DNA from: Halobacteriovoraceae bacterium
Lineage (GTDB): Bacteria; Bdellovibrionota; Bacteriovoracia; Bacteriovoracales; Bacteriovoracaceae
DNA: 18,553 bases
Assembly: GCA_018663815.1 (NCBI GenBank)
Contig: JABJPQ010000044.1
Span: 1-18,553, forward strand
Direction: 5' to 3'
Shown: positions 6,466-14,313 of the stretch, one piece after another
Layout of the letters: every line of letters begins with the position of its first letter
Numbering within the stretch: the first letter of the stretch is position 1
Notes under the pieces: model-generated
Database searches by the model: none
What the model was told of the DNA's origin: nothing
The model's input: only the letters and a program-made list of their open reading frames with translations
Made by a program: the position numbers and the translations under genes

Positions 6466-7518
6466 GTGACAATAGCGGCAAAAGATTTTGAAATTTTTAG
6501 CGGAACAGGAGGTGTCGGAAAAACCACCCTGGCTACCTCGCGAGCAATTGAATTGGCGCAAGATGGGAAAAAAGTCCTTTTAATTACAATTGATCCTGCC
6601 AAGAGGTTAAGGGAGCTTTTAAACCTATCCCTTGATCAAGCTGGTAGCGTTGTCCATATTCCTGACCCACTTGAAACGAAAGAAGAGCTTGAGTTATATG
6701 TCGAGCTCATGAATCCCGTAAAAACCTTTGAACGAATTGTTAAACAAAGCAGCTGTGAAGAAGTTCTAGATAATCGAATTTTAAAAATTCTTATGAAACC
6801 CTATGGTGGGCTAAATGAAATTTTAGCTATCGTCGAACTTAGTATGCAATATAAATCAAAAAAGTTCGACATTATTGTATTAGATACACCTCCAGGAAGC
6901 CACTTTTTAGACTTTTTAGATAGTGTTGAACGAATCAGAATGTTTTTTGATCAATCATTCATGGATATTTTTAACTACCTTGGAAAAAAGGTCGATTCTT
7001 CGGCTCAGTCTAACCTTGGAAAAAAAATGATGAACCTCATTGTCTCCAAGGGAATAAATAAGCTTTTAAGTTACCTTAACAAAGTTACTGGTGATCAATT
7101 TATCGAAGAATTTATTGACGCTATATTAGCAATTTATCAAACCAAAAGCTCCTTTCTTAATGCTTTGGAAATGCAAAAAACACTTAAAGATTACCATTGC
7201 GCAAACTGGTACCTCGTAACAAGTGTTGAACAAAACAAACTAGCCGAAGCTCTTTCACTAAAAGAGCAAGCAGGTGATTTCCTGACAAATCGCTCCCTTT
7301 TAGTTTTAAATAAATGCGTAGAAGAGCTTCTACAAGAATGGAATCCCAAAACTTCCTCACCAGAAGAAAAACTAAAGCTCTCTCTTTTACAACGAGAAAC
7401 CTTACTTAAAAAACAACTCAAAGGACATTTTGAAAAAATACTAGAATTTCCTGAAATTTTTAGTCTTTCACCCAAAGACCACGTTGCAGGACTCACTCAA
7501 ACTTGGAATAATTTTTAG
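6466..7518 (+). CDS. ArsA/Get3-like ATPase, partner subunit lacking the signature lysine
   Basis: A 350-residue protein starting at GTG 6466 with only a weak ribosome site. Walker A is GTGGVGKTT (13-21): the P-loop Lys19 is kept, but the signature lysine of the deviant Walker A is Thr14. Switch I is intact (IDPAKRL, Asp43) and switch II is LDTPPGSH (139-146). A hydrophobic LLVLNKC segment in the C-terminal half matches the N-K nucleotide-base contact of the family. Helices rich in Met, Phe and Leu in the middle (about 150-230) could form the client-binding part seen in Get3-like proteins. The defects mirror those of the preceding gene. Mycobacteria also encode a pair of adjacent ArsA/Get3-like ATPases that form a complex, a precedent for such pairs. 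Cystathionine beta-synthase starts 9 nt after the stop. Confidence 0.85.
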   Translation: MTIAAKDFEIFSGTGGVGKTTLATSRAIELAQDGKKVLLITIDPAKRLRELLNLSLDQAGSVVHIPDPLETKEELELYVELMNPVKTFERIVKQSSCEEVLDNRILKILMKPYGGLNEILAIVELSMQYKSKKFDIIVLDTPPGSHFLDFLDSVERIRMFFDQSFMDIFNYLGKKVDSSAQSNLGKKMMNLIVSKGINKLLSYLNKVTGDQFIEEFIDAILAIYQTKSSFLNALEMQKTLKDYHCANWYLVTSVEQNKLAEALSLKEQAGDFLTNRSLLVLNKCVEELLQEWNPKTSSPEEKLKLSLLQRETLLKKQLKGHFEKILEFPEIFSLSPKDHVAGLTQTWNNF

Positions 7519-7527
7519 GAGAATACC

Positions 7528-8571
7528 ATGGAAAAATTTAAAAACACTAACATCCTATCGGCCATTGGCAACACACCAATCATACGTCTGAACTCAGTCA
7601 CCGAAGGTTTCGAGTCTGAAATCTATGTAAAGCTTGAGTACCTAAATCCAGGTGGATCAATTAAAGATCGCATGGGTGTTTATATGTGTCAGCAAGCCGT
7701 TAAGGATGGTGATTTAAAGCCTGGTGGAACGATTGTTGAATGTACCTCTGGCAATACGGGAGTTGGCGTCGCTCTTTTTGCAAATACTTATGGATATAAA
7801 TGCGTATTTGTCATGGCCGACAAACAATCACAAGAAAAGATAGATAACTTAAAATCATTTGGGGCTAAAGTTATTGTATGCCCAACTAATGTTGAGCCAG
7901 AAGATCCAAGAAGCTATTATTCAGTTGCAGCAGCGTTGGCAAAACTTCCCAACTCCTTTGTACTAAACCAATATGCTAATGCTGCCAACATGCTTTGCCA
8001 TTATAATCAAACAGCACCAGAGATTTATGAACAAACCGGTGGTGAATTTGATACTTTTATGGCCGCAGTTGGAACAGGTGGTACCATTTCAGGAATTGGA
8101 AAATACTTAAAAGAAAAAAAACCTAGCATGAAAGTGGTAGGCGTAGACTGTAAGGGATCAATCCTGGCTCACTTTAAAAAAACAGGAGAGATGTGTGAAG
8201 CTCACTCATATGTTCTAGAAGGAATCGGCGAAGATTTTTTACCGGAAAACGTTCATTTTGACGTCATTGATGATTTTGTAACGGTAGAAGATGAGGAGTC
8301 ATTTCAAATGACAAGAAGACTTTTAAAAGAGGAAGGTATTTATGCTGGTGGCTCTTGTGGCTCTGCTGTTGTTGGTGCTATTCGATATGCCAAAACTCTA
8401 GCAAAACCAGAAAAGATCCTTACCATTATGGTGGATTCTGGAAATCGTTATGCAGGGAAAATTTATAATGATGAATGGATGAAAGCAAACGAGTACCAAG
8501 TTAATACAGGTAAAGATGAGCTCGACACCACCATCCTTGGGATTATTGGTGAAAACGGAAGGTTAGTATAA
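7528..8571 (+). CDS. cbs: Cystathionine beta-synthase (catalytic core, PLP-dependent)
   Basis: A 347-residue fold-type II PLP enzyme of the cysteine synthase/CBS family. PLP lysine is Lys46 in NPGGSIKDR (40-48). SGNTG (74-78) forms the substrate loop, GTGGT binds the PLP phosphate, and GGSCGSA near the C-terminus holds the ring-contact serine region. EGIGEDF and the NQYANAANMLCHY segment look like CBS rather than CysK/CysM. It condenses serine with homocysteine to cystathionine in the cytoplasm. It ends at the catalytic domain with no regulatory CBS domains. AGGAG 8 nt before the ATG fixes the start. The next gene encodes the second step, which supports CBS over cysteine synthase; a dual role using O-acetylserine cannot be excluded from sequence. 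Confidence 0.85.
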   Translation: MEKFKNTNILSAIGNTPIIRLNSVTEGFESEIYVKLEYLNPGGSIKDRMGVYMCQQAVKDGDLKPGGTIVECTSGNTGVGVALFANTYGYKCVFVMADKQSQEKIDNLKSFGAKVIVCPTNVEPEDPRSYYSVAAALAKLPNSFVLNQYANAANMLCHYNQTAPEIYEQTGGEFDTFMAAVGTGGTISGIGKYLKEKKPSMKVVGVDCKGSILAHFKKTGEMCEAHSYVLEGIGEDFLPENVHFDVIDDFVTVEDEESFQMTRRLLKEEGIYAGGSCGSAVVGAIRYAKTLAKPEKILTIMVDSGNRYAGKIYNDEWMKANEYQVNTGKDELDTTILGIIGENGRLV

Positions 8572-9740
8572 TTAAGAAAAATAAAGCCGTAAGTTTTGAA
8601 ACAAAAGTAATACACGCTGGAGGAGAGCCCGATAAAGAAACTGGTGCTATCATGCCCCCTATCTTTCAAACATCCACCTATGTTCAAAAAAGCCCAGGCA
8701 AGCACTTGGGATATGAATACTCTCGATCTCACAACCCAACCCGCACTAGACTTGAAACAAATTTAGCAGCGCTAGAAAATGCAAAGTATGCTCTAGTAAC
8801 GGCATCCGGTTTGAGTTGCATGAGCTTAATTATGCACTCATTGCCTAAGGGATCTAAAGTCGTTTGTGGTGATGACGTTTATGGTGGCACTTATCGTTTA
8901 TTTACGACCGTTTTTAATGATCTACATGAGTTTAACTTTATTAACACAACTGACTTAAAGTCCGTTGAAGCCGCTTTAAAAGAAAAGCCAGCTGTCATCT
9001 GGCTTGAGACTCCAACAAACCCAATGTTAAAAGTTTCTGATATTCAAAAGATTGCTCAAATGGCAAAGAGATACAAGGTCAAAGTTTGTGTGGATAATAC
9101 TTTTATGAGCCCATATTTTCAAAACCCACTTAATCTGGGAGCTGATGTTGTCGTTCATTCATTGACCAAATACATTAATGGCCATTCCGATGTCGTGGGT
9201 GGTTGCATGATGACAAGTAACAAAAGCATTTACAATAAAGTTTCGACGCTACAAAATTCAATGGGCCCAACACAATCCCCCTTTGACTCATGGCTTGTTC
9301 TAAGAGGAATAAAAACACTCGCTATTCGAATGGAGGCTCATCAAAAAGCGGCGCTTAAAATTTCTAAATGGCTAGAGTCTCACCCCCAAGTAGAGAGCGT
9401 CATCTACCCAGGACTCAAATCCCACCCTCAACATCGGATTGCAAAAAAACAAATGAGTGGCTTTGGTGGAATGATTACCTTTTTTCTCAAAGGTGGGCTT
9501 AGGGAGTCTAAAAGATTCTTAGAGCAAGTTGACCTCTTCGCCTTGGCCGAAAGTCTTGGTGGGGTTGAATCTTTAATAGAACACCCAGCTATCATGACCC
9601 ATGCATCAGTCCCTAAAAAGATCAGAGAAGAAATTGGAATTCAAGATAACTTAATTAGGCTGAGCGTCGGGATTGAGAACGTTAATGATCTGATCACTGA
9701 CCTTGACTTCGCTTTTAAGTCCCTTAAAAAAATTAAGTAA
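8571..9740 (+). CDS. Cystathionine gamma-lyase (or gamma-synthase), likely ATT start
   Basis: A Cys/Met-metabolism PLP enzyme of about 389 residues. From the proposed ATT start, Lys200 in HSLTKY binds PLP, YGGT and LETPTNP are family motifs, and the end (LIRLSVGIE) is typical. The first ATG in frame is at 8652 and would remove 27 residues that are clearly family sequence (FETKVIHAGG...TGAIMPP). The frame is open only from 8553. No ATG, GTG or TTG lies between there and the conserved block, but GGAAGG (8557-8562) sits 8 nt before ATT 8571, which overlaps the preceding TAA as TAATT, the form of a coupled TAATG junction. ATA at 8568 is a second option. With CBS it completes reverse transsulfuration to cysteine. 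Its last 90 bp overlap the 3' end of a minus-strand gene. Confidence 0.85.
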   Translation: MKKNKAVSFETKVIHAGGEPDKETGAIMPPIFQTSTYVQKSPGKHLGYEYSRSHNPTRTRLETNLAALENAKYALVTASGLSCMSLIMHSLPKGSKVVCGDDVYGGTYRLFTTVFNDLHEFNFINTTDLKSVEAALKEKPAVIWLETPTNPMLKVSDIQKIAQMAKRYKVKVCVDNTFMSPYFQNPLNLGADVVVHSLTKYINGHSDVVGGCMMTSNKSIYNKVSTLQNSMGPTQSPFDSWLVLRGIKTLAIRMEAHQKAALKISKWLESHPQVESVIYPGLKSHPQHRIAKKQMSGFGGMITFFLKGGLRESKRFLEQVDLFALAESLGGVESLIEHPAIMTHASVPKKIREEIGIQDNLIRLSVGIENVNDLITDLDFAFKSLKKIK

Positions 9741-12329
9741 AACATCAATTTTCTTAAGATAGATTTTGTACTCCTTACTAAGGCGTAGGGTGCCCTTATT
9801 TTCAAGTTGAAAATAAAAAGTATGCGCAACATTAGGATCTATATCTTTTTCTAATTCAATTCGTGCGATATATTCTCCCGCTTGAGTTTTTATCATTTCA
9901 TCCAATCTAAAAGTCTGCTCTTCAATAAGTTCATCTTTTAGTTCCGAGTACTTCGTAAAAGCAAACTTTGCAAATATTTGCTCTCTATTAGCAACTTCAT
10001 AGTTTAATGTAAAATGTGCCATTAGAATATTTTTTTGACATGTATTGTACGTCACTCTTTGCTCTTCCAAACGTCTATGAAAAACAGCTTGTGCCTGTGA
10101 GCTTAAACTTTTTCGTGTCAATGGATTTTTGACCTCATGATCGGCACCGTTTGTACTTGTCATTATCTCATCTAAGTAAGGAGACCCAACTGAATAAGTA
10201 AATCTTGCTCCATCAACTCCTAAACCTCCAGCTAGCTTCACGAAAGTACTTTGCAAAAAAGCTTGTTTTTGTAAACTGAGATGTAAATCAAGAATACTGT
10301 CTATACGTTGAGTTTCTGCCACATTTTTTCGAATAGAATTTATATTCTTCACAATAAAAGTAGCTAAGCGAAATGCCTGGTAACACCGTCTCGTTTTGTA
10401 GGCATCAATCCCTTTACCTCGCCCAACAATCCCATCAAAGTTCTCATAACGTGAGTGATAGTTATCTGTAATTTTTGTGGCTTCAAAAAACTCTGCACAA
10501 TTGCTAAGATCTCTTGATCGAACATGAGATTTTCTAAGGACTCCTTTTCTTCCATAAACAACTTTACCATGTCTCCAAATGTGATGATGTTTTTTAGCAA
10601 AAACATTTGCACTCTTGTTACCAAACATGAGTTTTGATATTGTGTGATAGATTTCATTATCTGGTGTATTTATTATCTTTAAAATTTGTTGTTTATTAAA
10701 GCTTAATTTTGTTTGCATATTGATTGTGTTTTTACGAGGATGTTTTAAATTTACAAGTTTTTTGACATCCGTCTTTTTCATTTTCCCTGTAAGAACTGTA
10801 TTAATAAAGTCCTTTACCTCCAAAACATTTTTCTTTTGTGCATATCTATTATAATAATCGCACCGAATAGCCAATGAAGAGTTCTCCGTCTTTTTAAGTT
10901 GAGCATTAGCTGAAATTTTCATCGTACAACCAAAGTTTCTATTTACTTTTTCAGGTCCCAGTCCTGCAATTTTAAAAGCAAGTTTATTTTTAAATGAATT
11001 TGATTGAATATTATGACCAGAACTATACTCTTTTCCATCATGAGTTATATTATTAACATGTTTATAATTCCTGCTCTGATACTTTAAAACTGATGGTACC
11101 GCAAAAACAAGGTTATGATCAAAACCATCCCCATCTGAGTAGATGGGGAGTTTCGCGTGTACAGCACTTGCATATGGAGTATGATCAATAACGATAGAGT
11201 CTTTCTCTAGATTGGTTGGTATTGAATATGCTGAAAAGAGTATTTTTTTAAAGAATTTTTTCCCTAAGTCCTCATGTAAATCAATGATAAAGCTTTGAAT
11301 AAACTTTTCTTCCTTAAAGTCAGAATTTTTCCAAGCACCAAAGTTCATTTTTATAAATCCCCATAATTTTGGTTTTACTCTATAAAACTCAGTACTGTTT
11401 CCAGAAGTGACTGTGTCTTCAACTTCCACTTCAATTTTATTCCCGGCCAGTTTTTTAAATGCAAGGGTTCTAAAGCTTCTGTAATATTTAGAGTAACTTG
11501 GTCTTAAAAACTCAAAAATATCGACCTTAAGACCAAGAGGTGTAAGACTCACAAAACTTGTATGTTCAATAATATCCCCCACTAAAACTTCTGTGTTTTT
11601 CTCGAGAAAAACATCCGGATCAAGCGGAACCCCAAGCATACTGTGTAGCTTAAGTGGAGCGAGTGGATCTTTAGCAAAGGCTGCATTTTTTTCAGTATCC
11701 ACGAAGTAGTTTAGTCCCTTACTCATATAACGTGAGAAAAAATTCACTACGTTTTCATAGTAACGACTATAAAACATTTTCGTTCTTTCAATTTCAGCCG
11801 TGGTTGTCGTATCAGAGCAAACGGCATCCAAGAATTTTCTTCCTTGTTCAATTTTTGAATCTATTATTTTTGAATAAACTTCACACCGACCAAGGTCTTC
11901 CCCTTGGAGCTCATAAGATGTATGAGTTAAGTCAATCCCGACATTTACGCCAGCAAATGCATAAGGTGTTTTAGCCGAGGCTCCGAGTTGAATATGTAAA
12001 GCATTTTTCACTTGAATAGAAAACAAATCAGTGGGAGATATCTTACCTGTTACAGGCAGTGGTAAATTATCTTTTACTTTTCTTGAATAGTTAAAATCTA
12101 ATTTGGTATAAGGACTTAGAGTAAATTCAAACTCTGGAACAAGGCTTTCAAAAAGATCATCCTTTTTTTGAATCTGCTCAACTAAAGCTCCCCGAACACC
12201 ATCACCAAAAGAATCTTCCCAGTGTTTCTTTCTGTGCTTGCCAAGCTCAACCTCTTCGCACTCAACAGCAGCTGTCAAAGAACTAGACATAAAGAGAATA
12301 ATTGTCAAAAAAGTTGACGATCTAACCAT
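9651..12329 (-). CDS. Large exported protein of unknown function
   Basis: An 892-residue protein whose N-terminus is a Sec signal peptide (Arg3, hydrophobic core, likely cut near residues 20-21, LTAA). No lipobox and no internal membrane segments are seen. The mature part contains 8 cysteines scattered along the chain, mixed strand and helix character, and a basic His-rich patch (KKHHH) at about two thirds of its length. I recognise no domain. It may be a periplasmic or surface protein specific to the lineage. The start is supported by AAGG about 8 nt upstream; that AAGG can pair in a weak stem (12336-12341 with 12355-12360). The C-terminal 29 residues are antisense to the conserved end of the gamma-lyase, so this tail is probably a recent extension or poorly constrained. 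A divergent radical SAM gene lies 174 bp upstream. Confidence 0.75.
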   Translation of the reverse strand: MVRSSTFLTIILFMSSSLTAAVECEEVELGKHRKKHWEDSFGDGVRGALVEQIQKKDDLFESLVPEFEFTLSPYTKLDFNYSRKVKDNLPLPVTGKISPTDLFSIQVKNALHIQLGASAKTPYAFAGVNVGIDLTHTSYELQGEDLGRCEVYSKIIDSKIEQGRKFLDAVCSDTTTTAEIERTKMFYSRYYENVVNFFSRYMSKGLNYFVDTEKNAAFAKDPLAPLKLHSMLGVPLDPDVFLEKNTEVLVGDIIEHTSFVSLTPLGLKVDIFEFLRPSYSKYYRSFRTLAFKKLAGNKIEVEVEDTVTSGNSTEFYRVKPKLWGFIKMNFGAWKNSDFKEEKFIQSFIIDLHEDLGKKFFKKILFSAYSIPTNLEKDSIVIDHTPYASAVHAKLPIYSDGDGFDHNLVFAVPSVLKYQSRNYKHVNNITHDGKEYSSGHNIQSNSFKNKLAFKIAGLGPEKVNRNFGCTMKISANAQLKKTENSSLAIRCDYYNRYAQKKNVLEVKDFINTVLTGKMKKTDVKKLVNLKHPRKNTINMQTKLSFNKQQILKIINTPDNEIYHTISKLMFGNKSANVFAKKHHHIWRHGKVVYGRKGVLRKSHVRSRDLSNCAEFFEATKITDNYHSRYENFDGIVGRGKGIDAYKTRRCYQAFRLATFIVKNINSIRKNVAETQRIDSILDLHLSLQKQAFLQSTFVKLAGGLGVDGARFTYSVGSPYLDEIMTSTNGADHEVKNPLTRKSLSSQAQAVFHRRLEEQRVTYNTCQKNILMAHFTLNYEVANREQIFAKFAFTKYSELKDELIEEQTFRLDEMIKTQAGEYIARIELEKDIDPNVAHTFYFQLENKGTLRLSKEYKIYLKKIDVLLNFFKGLKSEVKVSDQIINVLNPDAQPN

Positions 12330-12403
12330 AGTTTTACCTTATCTTAAGTATTTCTAAGGTATATGGAGCAAGTTTAATGCCAGGGTTAGAACTTACACAG
12401 TAT

Positions 12404-12432
12404 TTGATAGTTTTACACTTAGCTGATATATA
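12404..12432 (+). promoter_or_regulatory. Sigma70-like promoter for the first radical SAM gene
   Basis: TTGATA (12404-12409), a 17-nt spacer and TATATA (12427-12432) lie about 70 nt before the ATG at 12504, in the 174-bp gap shared with the divergent 892-residue protein gene. Motif fit is seen directly; function is inferred. Confidence 0.5.
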
Positions 12433-12503
12433 TTACGAAATGATAAAAGGTTTCAGACAATATTGCCCCAAAAACTAACTTTACTAAACTGGAGACAATT
12501 TAA

Positions 12504-13574
12504 ATGGCATCAAGCTATTCAAAATATAAAATATTCCATTTCCCTAAAAAAATACAATCTTTAAAGAGGGAAGCTCCTAATGCTCTACCTCCGATCCATA
12601 TCCGTATAAAGCCATTAAATGCATGTGACCACGATTGTTATTATTGTGCTTATCGTAGTAGTAATCTAGAGCTTGGAAAAGATATGAACCTAAAAGATTT
12701 AATCCCTAACAAAAAAATGCAAGAGATCATACAGGATATTTCACTGATGGGAGTAAAGAGTGTTACATTTAGTGGTGGAGGTGAGCCTCTACGTTATCCG
12801 TACATGCTCGAGTCATTAGAGACCTTAGTCAAAAAAAAGATCAATTTTGCCATTATTTCAAATGGATCAAATCTCCAAGGAAAATTAGCCGATATTATTT
12901 CTCAGCACGCATCGTGGATTAGAATTTCACTTGATGGTTGGGATGCTAAAAGTTATGCAAATTACAGGAATGTTTCGCTGCAAGAATTTGACAAAGTTAT
13001 AAAAAATTTAGAAAGATTCAAACAGAAATCTCCACGATGCAAATTATCGGTAAATCTGATAGTCAACAAGGACAATGCGCCTCACATAGAAGAACTTGTT
13101 TTAAAATTAAAAAAGATTGGTATTGATAATATCAAAATTGGACCATGTGTAATTTCAAATGATCACCAAAAAAACTACGCCTATCATCAACCAATAGCAT
13201 TGCAAGTTAAACAAAGCATTGTAAAACTACAAAAGAATCACTCATCAAGTAATTTCGAATTAATTAATGGCTACAACTTCACCCCGATAGAAAATATGGA
13301 AAAAAAATACTCTTGGTGTCCCTACGTTCAAGTATTACCAGTTATTGGTGCTGACCTCATGGTCTACACATGTCAAGACAAGGCCTATACACAAAAAGGT
13401 GTTATTGGAAGTATAAAAGATATTTCCTTTAAGGAGTTTTGGCTTAATAATAAAGATAAATTTTATCGAATAACCCCTTCAAAAGATTGCCATCACAACT
13501 GTGTTGCTCATGATAAAAACAAAATGCTTATTGATTTTCTTGATATTTCAAATGAGGACGTGAATTTTGTTTAG
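12504..13574 (+). CDS. Radical SAM protein with C-terminal auxiliary cysteines (SPASM/twitch-like)
   Basis: A 356-residue protein. CDHDCYYC gives the CX3CX2C motif for the SAM-binding 4Fe-4S cluster (Cys41, Cys45, Cys48), and GGGEP (91-95) contacts the SAM amino group. The middle has the usual half-barrel (IRISLDGWD strand, VNLIVNKDN). The C-terminal 90 residues carry four more cysteines, in SWCPY, YTCQD and DCHHNC, with the GSIKDISFKEFW segment usual in SPASM-type proteins, where they bind auxiliary Fe-S. Such enzymes modify peptides, proteins or sugars. No precursor peptide is evident nearby, so the substrate is unknown. GGAG 9 nt before the ATG fixes the start. The gene stands alone between a divergent and a convergent neighbour. 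Confidence 0.85.
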   Translation: MASSYSKYKIFHFPKKIQSLKREAPNALPPIHIRIKPLNACDHDCYYCAYRSSNLELGKDMNLKDLIPNKKMQEIIQDISLMGVKSVTFSGGGEPLRYPYMLESLETLVKKKINFAIISNGSNLQGKLADIISQHASWIRISLDGWDAKSYANYRNVSLQEFDKVIKNLERFKQKSPRCKLSVNLIVNKDNAPHIEELVLKLKKIGIDNIKIGPCVISNDHQKNYAYHQPIALQVKQSIVKLQKNHSSSNFELINGYNFTPIENMEKKYSWCPYVQVLPVIGADLMVYTCQDKAYTQKGVIGSIKDISFKEFWLNNKDKFYRITPSKDCHHNCVAHDKNKMLIDFLDISNEDVNFV

Positions 13575-13596
13575 CCCCTGTTTTTTAGAGGCTAAA
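13570..13596. terminator. Hairpin between convergent genes, possible weak bidirectional terminator
   Basis: TTTAGCC (13570-13576) pairs perfectly with GGCTAAA (13590-13596) around a 13-nt loop. It overlaps the radical SAM stop codon and lies in the 43-bp gap before the end of the minus-strand gene. On the plus strand it is followed by an A-run and on the minus strand by CAAAA, so neither strand has a classical T-tract after the stem. The call rests on position and stem only. Confidence 0.35.
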
Positions 13597-13617
13597 GAAA
13601 AAATTGTATTTAGAAAA

Positions 13618-14313
13618 TCAAAACTGTGGCTGATCCTCTATTAATTCATCTGCTTTTTTTTCAATATTTGGTACTGACGAATTCGTATCTTCCACCTCAA
13701 CAGAGCTTGGTGGCACAACAGGAACTCTCGTTTCAGTCGTCGAATTCGACGCAGGAATAACACAACTCTCATTAACTGTTTCTCCCAAAAAATCCTTCGG
13801 CTGATCATACTTGGAAAAAAGATATCCATCACCCAAGTACTTTTTTAACAACTGATACACACAAAAAGTTTGCCCGTGAGAAGACTGTAAGTTTTCCCGT
13901 TCTCCACTAGCAAAGATTAAGCCGTTATCTTGTAGTATGCCATGTAACTCCTGCCAATACTCGCAAAACTCAATCTTAGAGCCTTTTTCGCATTCTGATT
14001 TTCGTTTATAAACGCTTTGATTCCCCTTTGCTGTCAATTTGATATGAATTGGCTCCCGACAGACATCAATGATCCACTTTGTCTCTAGCAGCTCAACTCT
14101 CAGCATAGAAAGTTTTATTTCTACTTGGCATTGGTTCTTTTTAATTCTTAAATCATTTTTTAAAAGGCCAAAGAATCTTCCCTCATTTCTAATTAAAGTT
14201 TCAAATGATGAATCAAGACACTGCTTTGAAGTGAACTTATTAGCGTATACTCCTGTCGATAGCGTTAAAATCATGCAATAGATAAATATTTTTCTAAACC
14301 TTATGTACAACAT
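13618..14313 (-). CDS. Small exported cysteine-containing protein of unknown function
   Basis: A 231-residue protein from the ATG at 14313. That start is preferred because GGAGG (14323-14327) lies 9 nt before it and it gives a good signal peptide (basic N-terminus, hydrophobic core, likely cut after VYA at residue 24). An in-frame ATG at 14346 would add 11 residues inside the upstream gene with no ribosome site. The mature part has seven cysteines, possibly in disulfides. From about residue 185 the tail is rich in Pro, Ser, Thr, Val and Glu and looks disordered. No known domain is recognised. The start overlaps the 3' end of the SpoIIE-like gene by 20 bp, so the two are probably translated from one mRNA. 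Confidence 0.7.
   Translation of the reverse strand: MLYIRFRKIFIYCMILTLSTGVYANKFTSKQCLDSSFETLIRNEGRFFGLLKNDLRIKKNQCQVEIKLSMLRVELLETKWIIDVCREPIHIKLTAKGNQSVYKRKSECEKGSKIEFCEYWQELHGILQDNGLIFASGERENLQSSHGQTFCVYQLLKKYLGDGYLFSKYDQPKDFLGETVNESCVIPASNSTTETRVPVVPPSSVEVEDTNSSVPNIEKKADELIEDQPQF

Noticed and set aside
5601..7518. Arsenite export (arsA) function for the ATPase pair
   Set aside because: No arsenite-binding cysteines and no arsB, arsD or arsR nearby. Only the ATPase fold is shared.
8652..8654. ATG 8652 as the gamma-lyase start
   Set aside because: It would remove 27 residues that match the family N-terminus, although it is the first standard start codon.
10364..10657. Open frame of 97 codons inside the 892-residue protein gene
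   Set aside because: It is on the same strand in another frame, with no ribosome site and no protein-like features; it is a shadow of the larger gene.
12336..12360. Hairpin hiding the ribosome site of the 892-residue protein gene
   Set aside because: Only 6 bp (ACCTTA/TAAGGT) and AT-rich; too weak to report as a feature.
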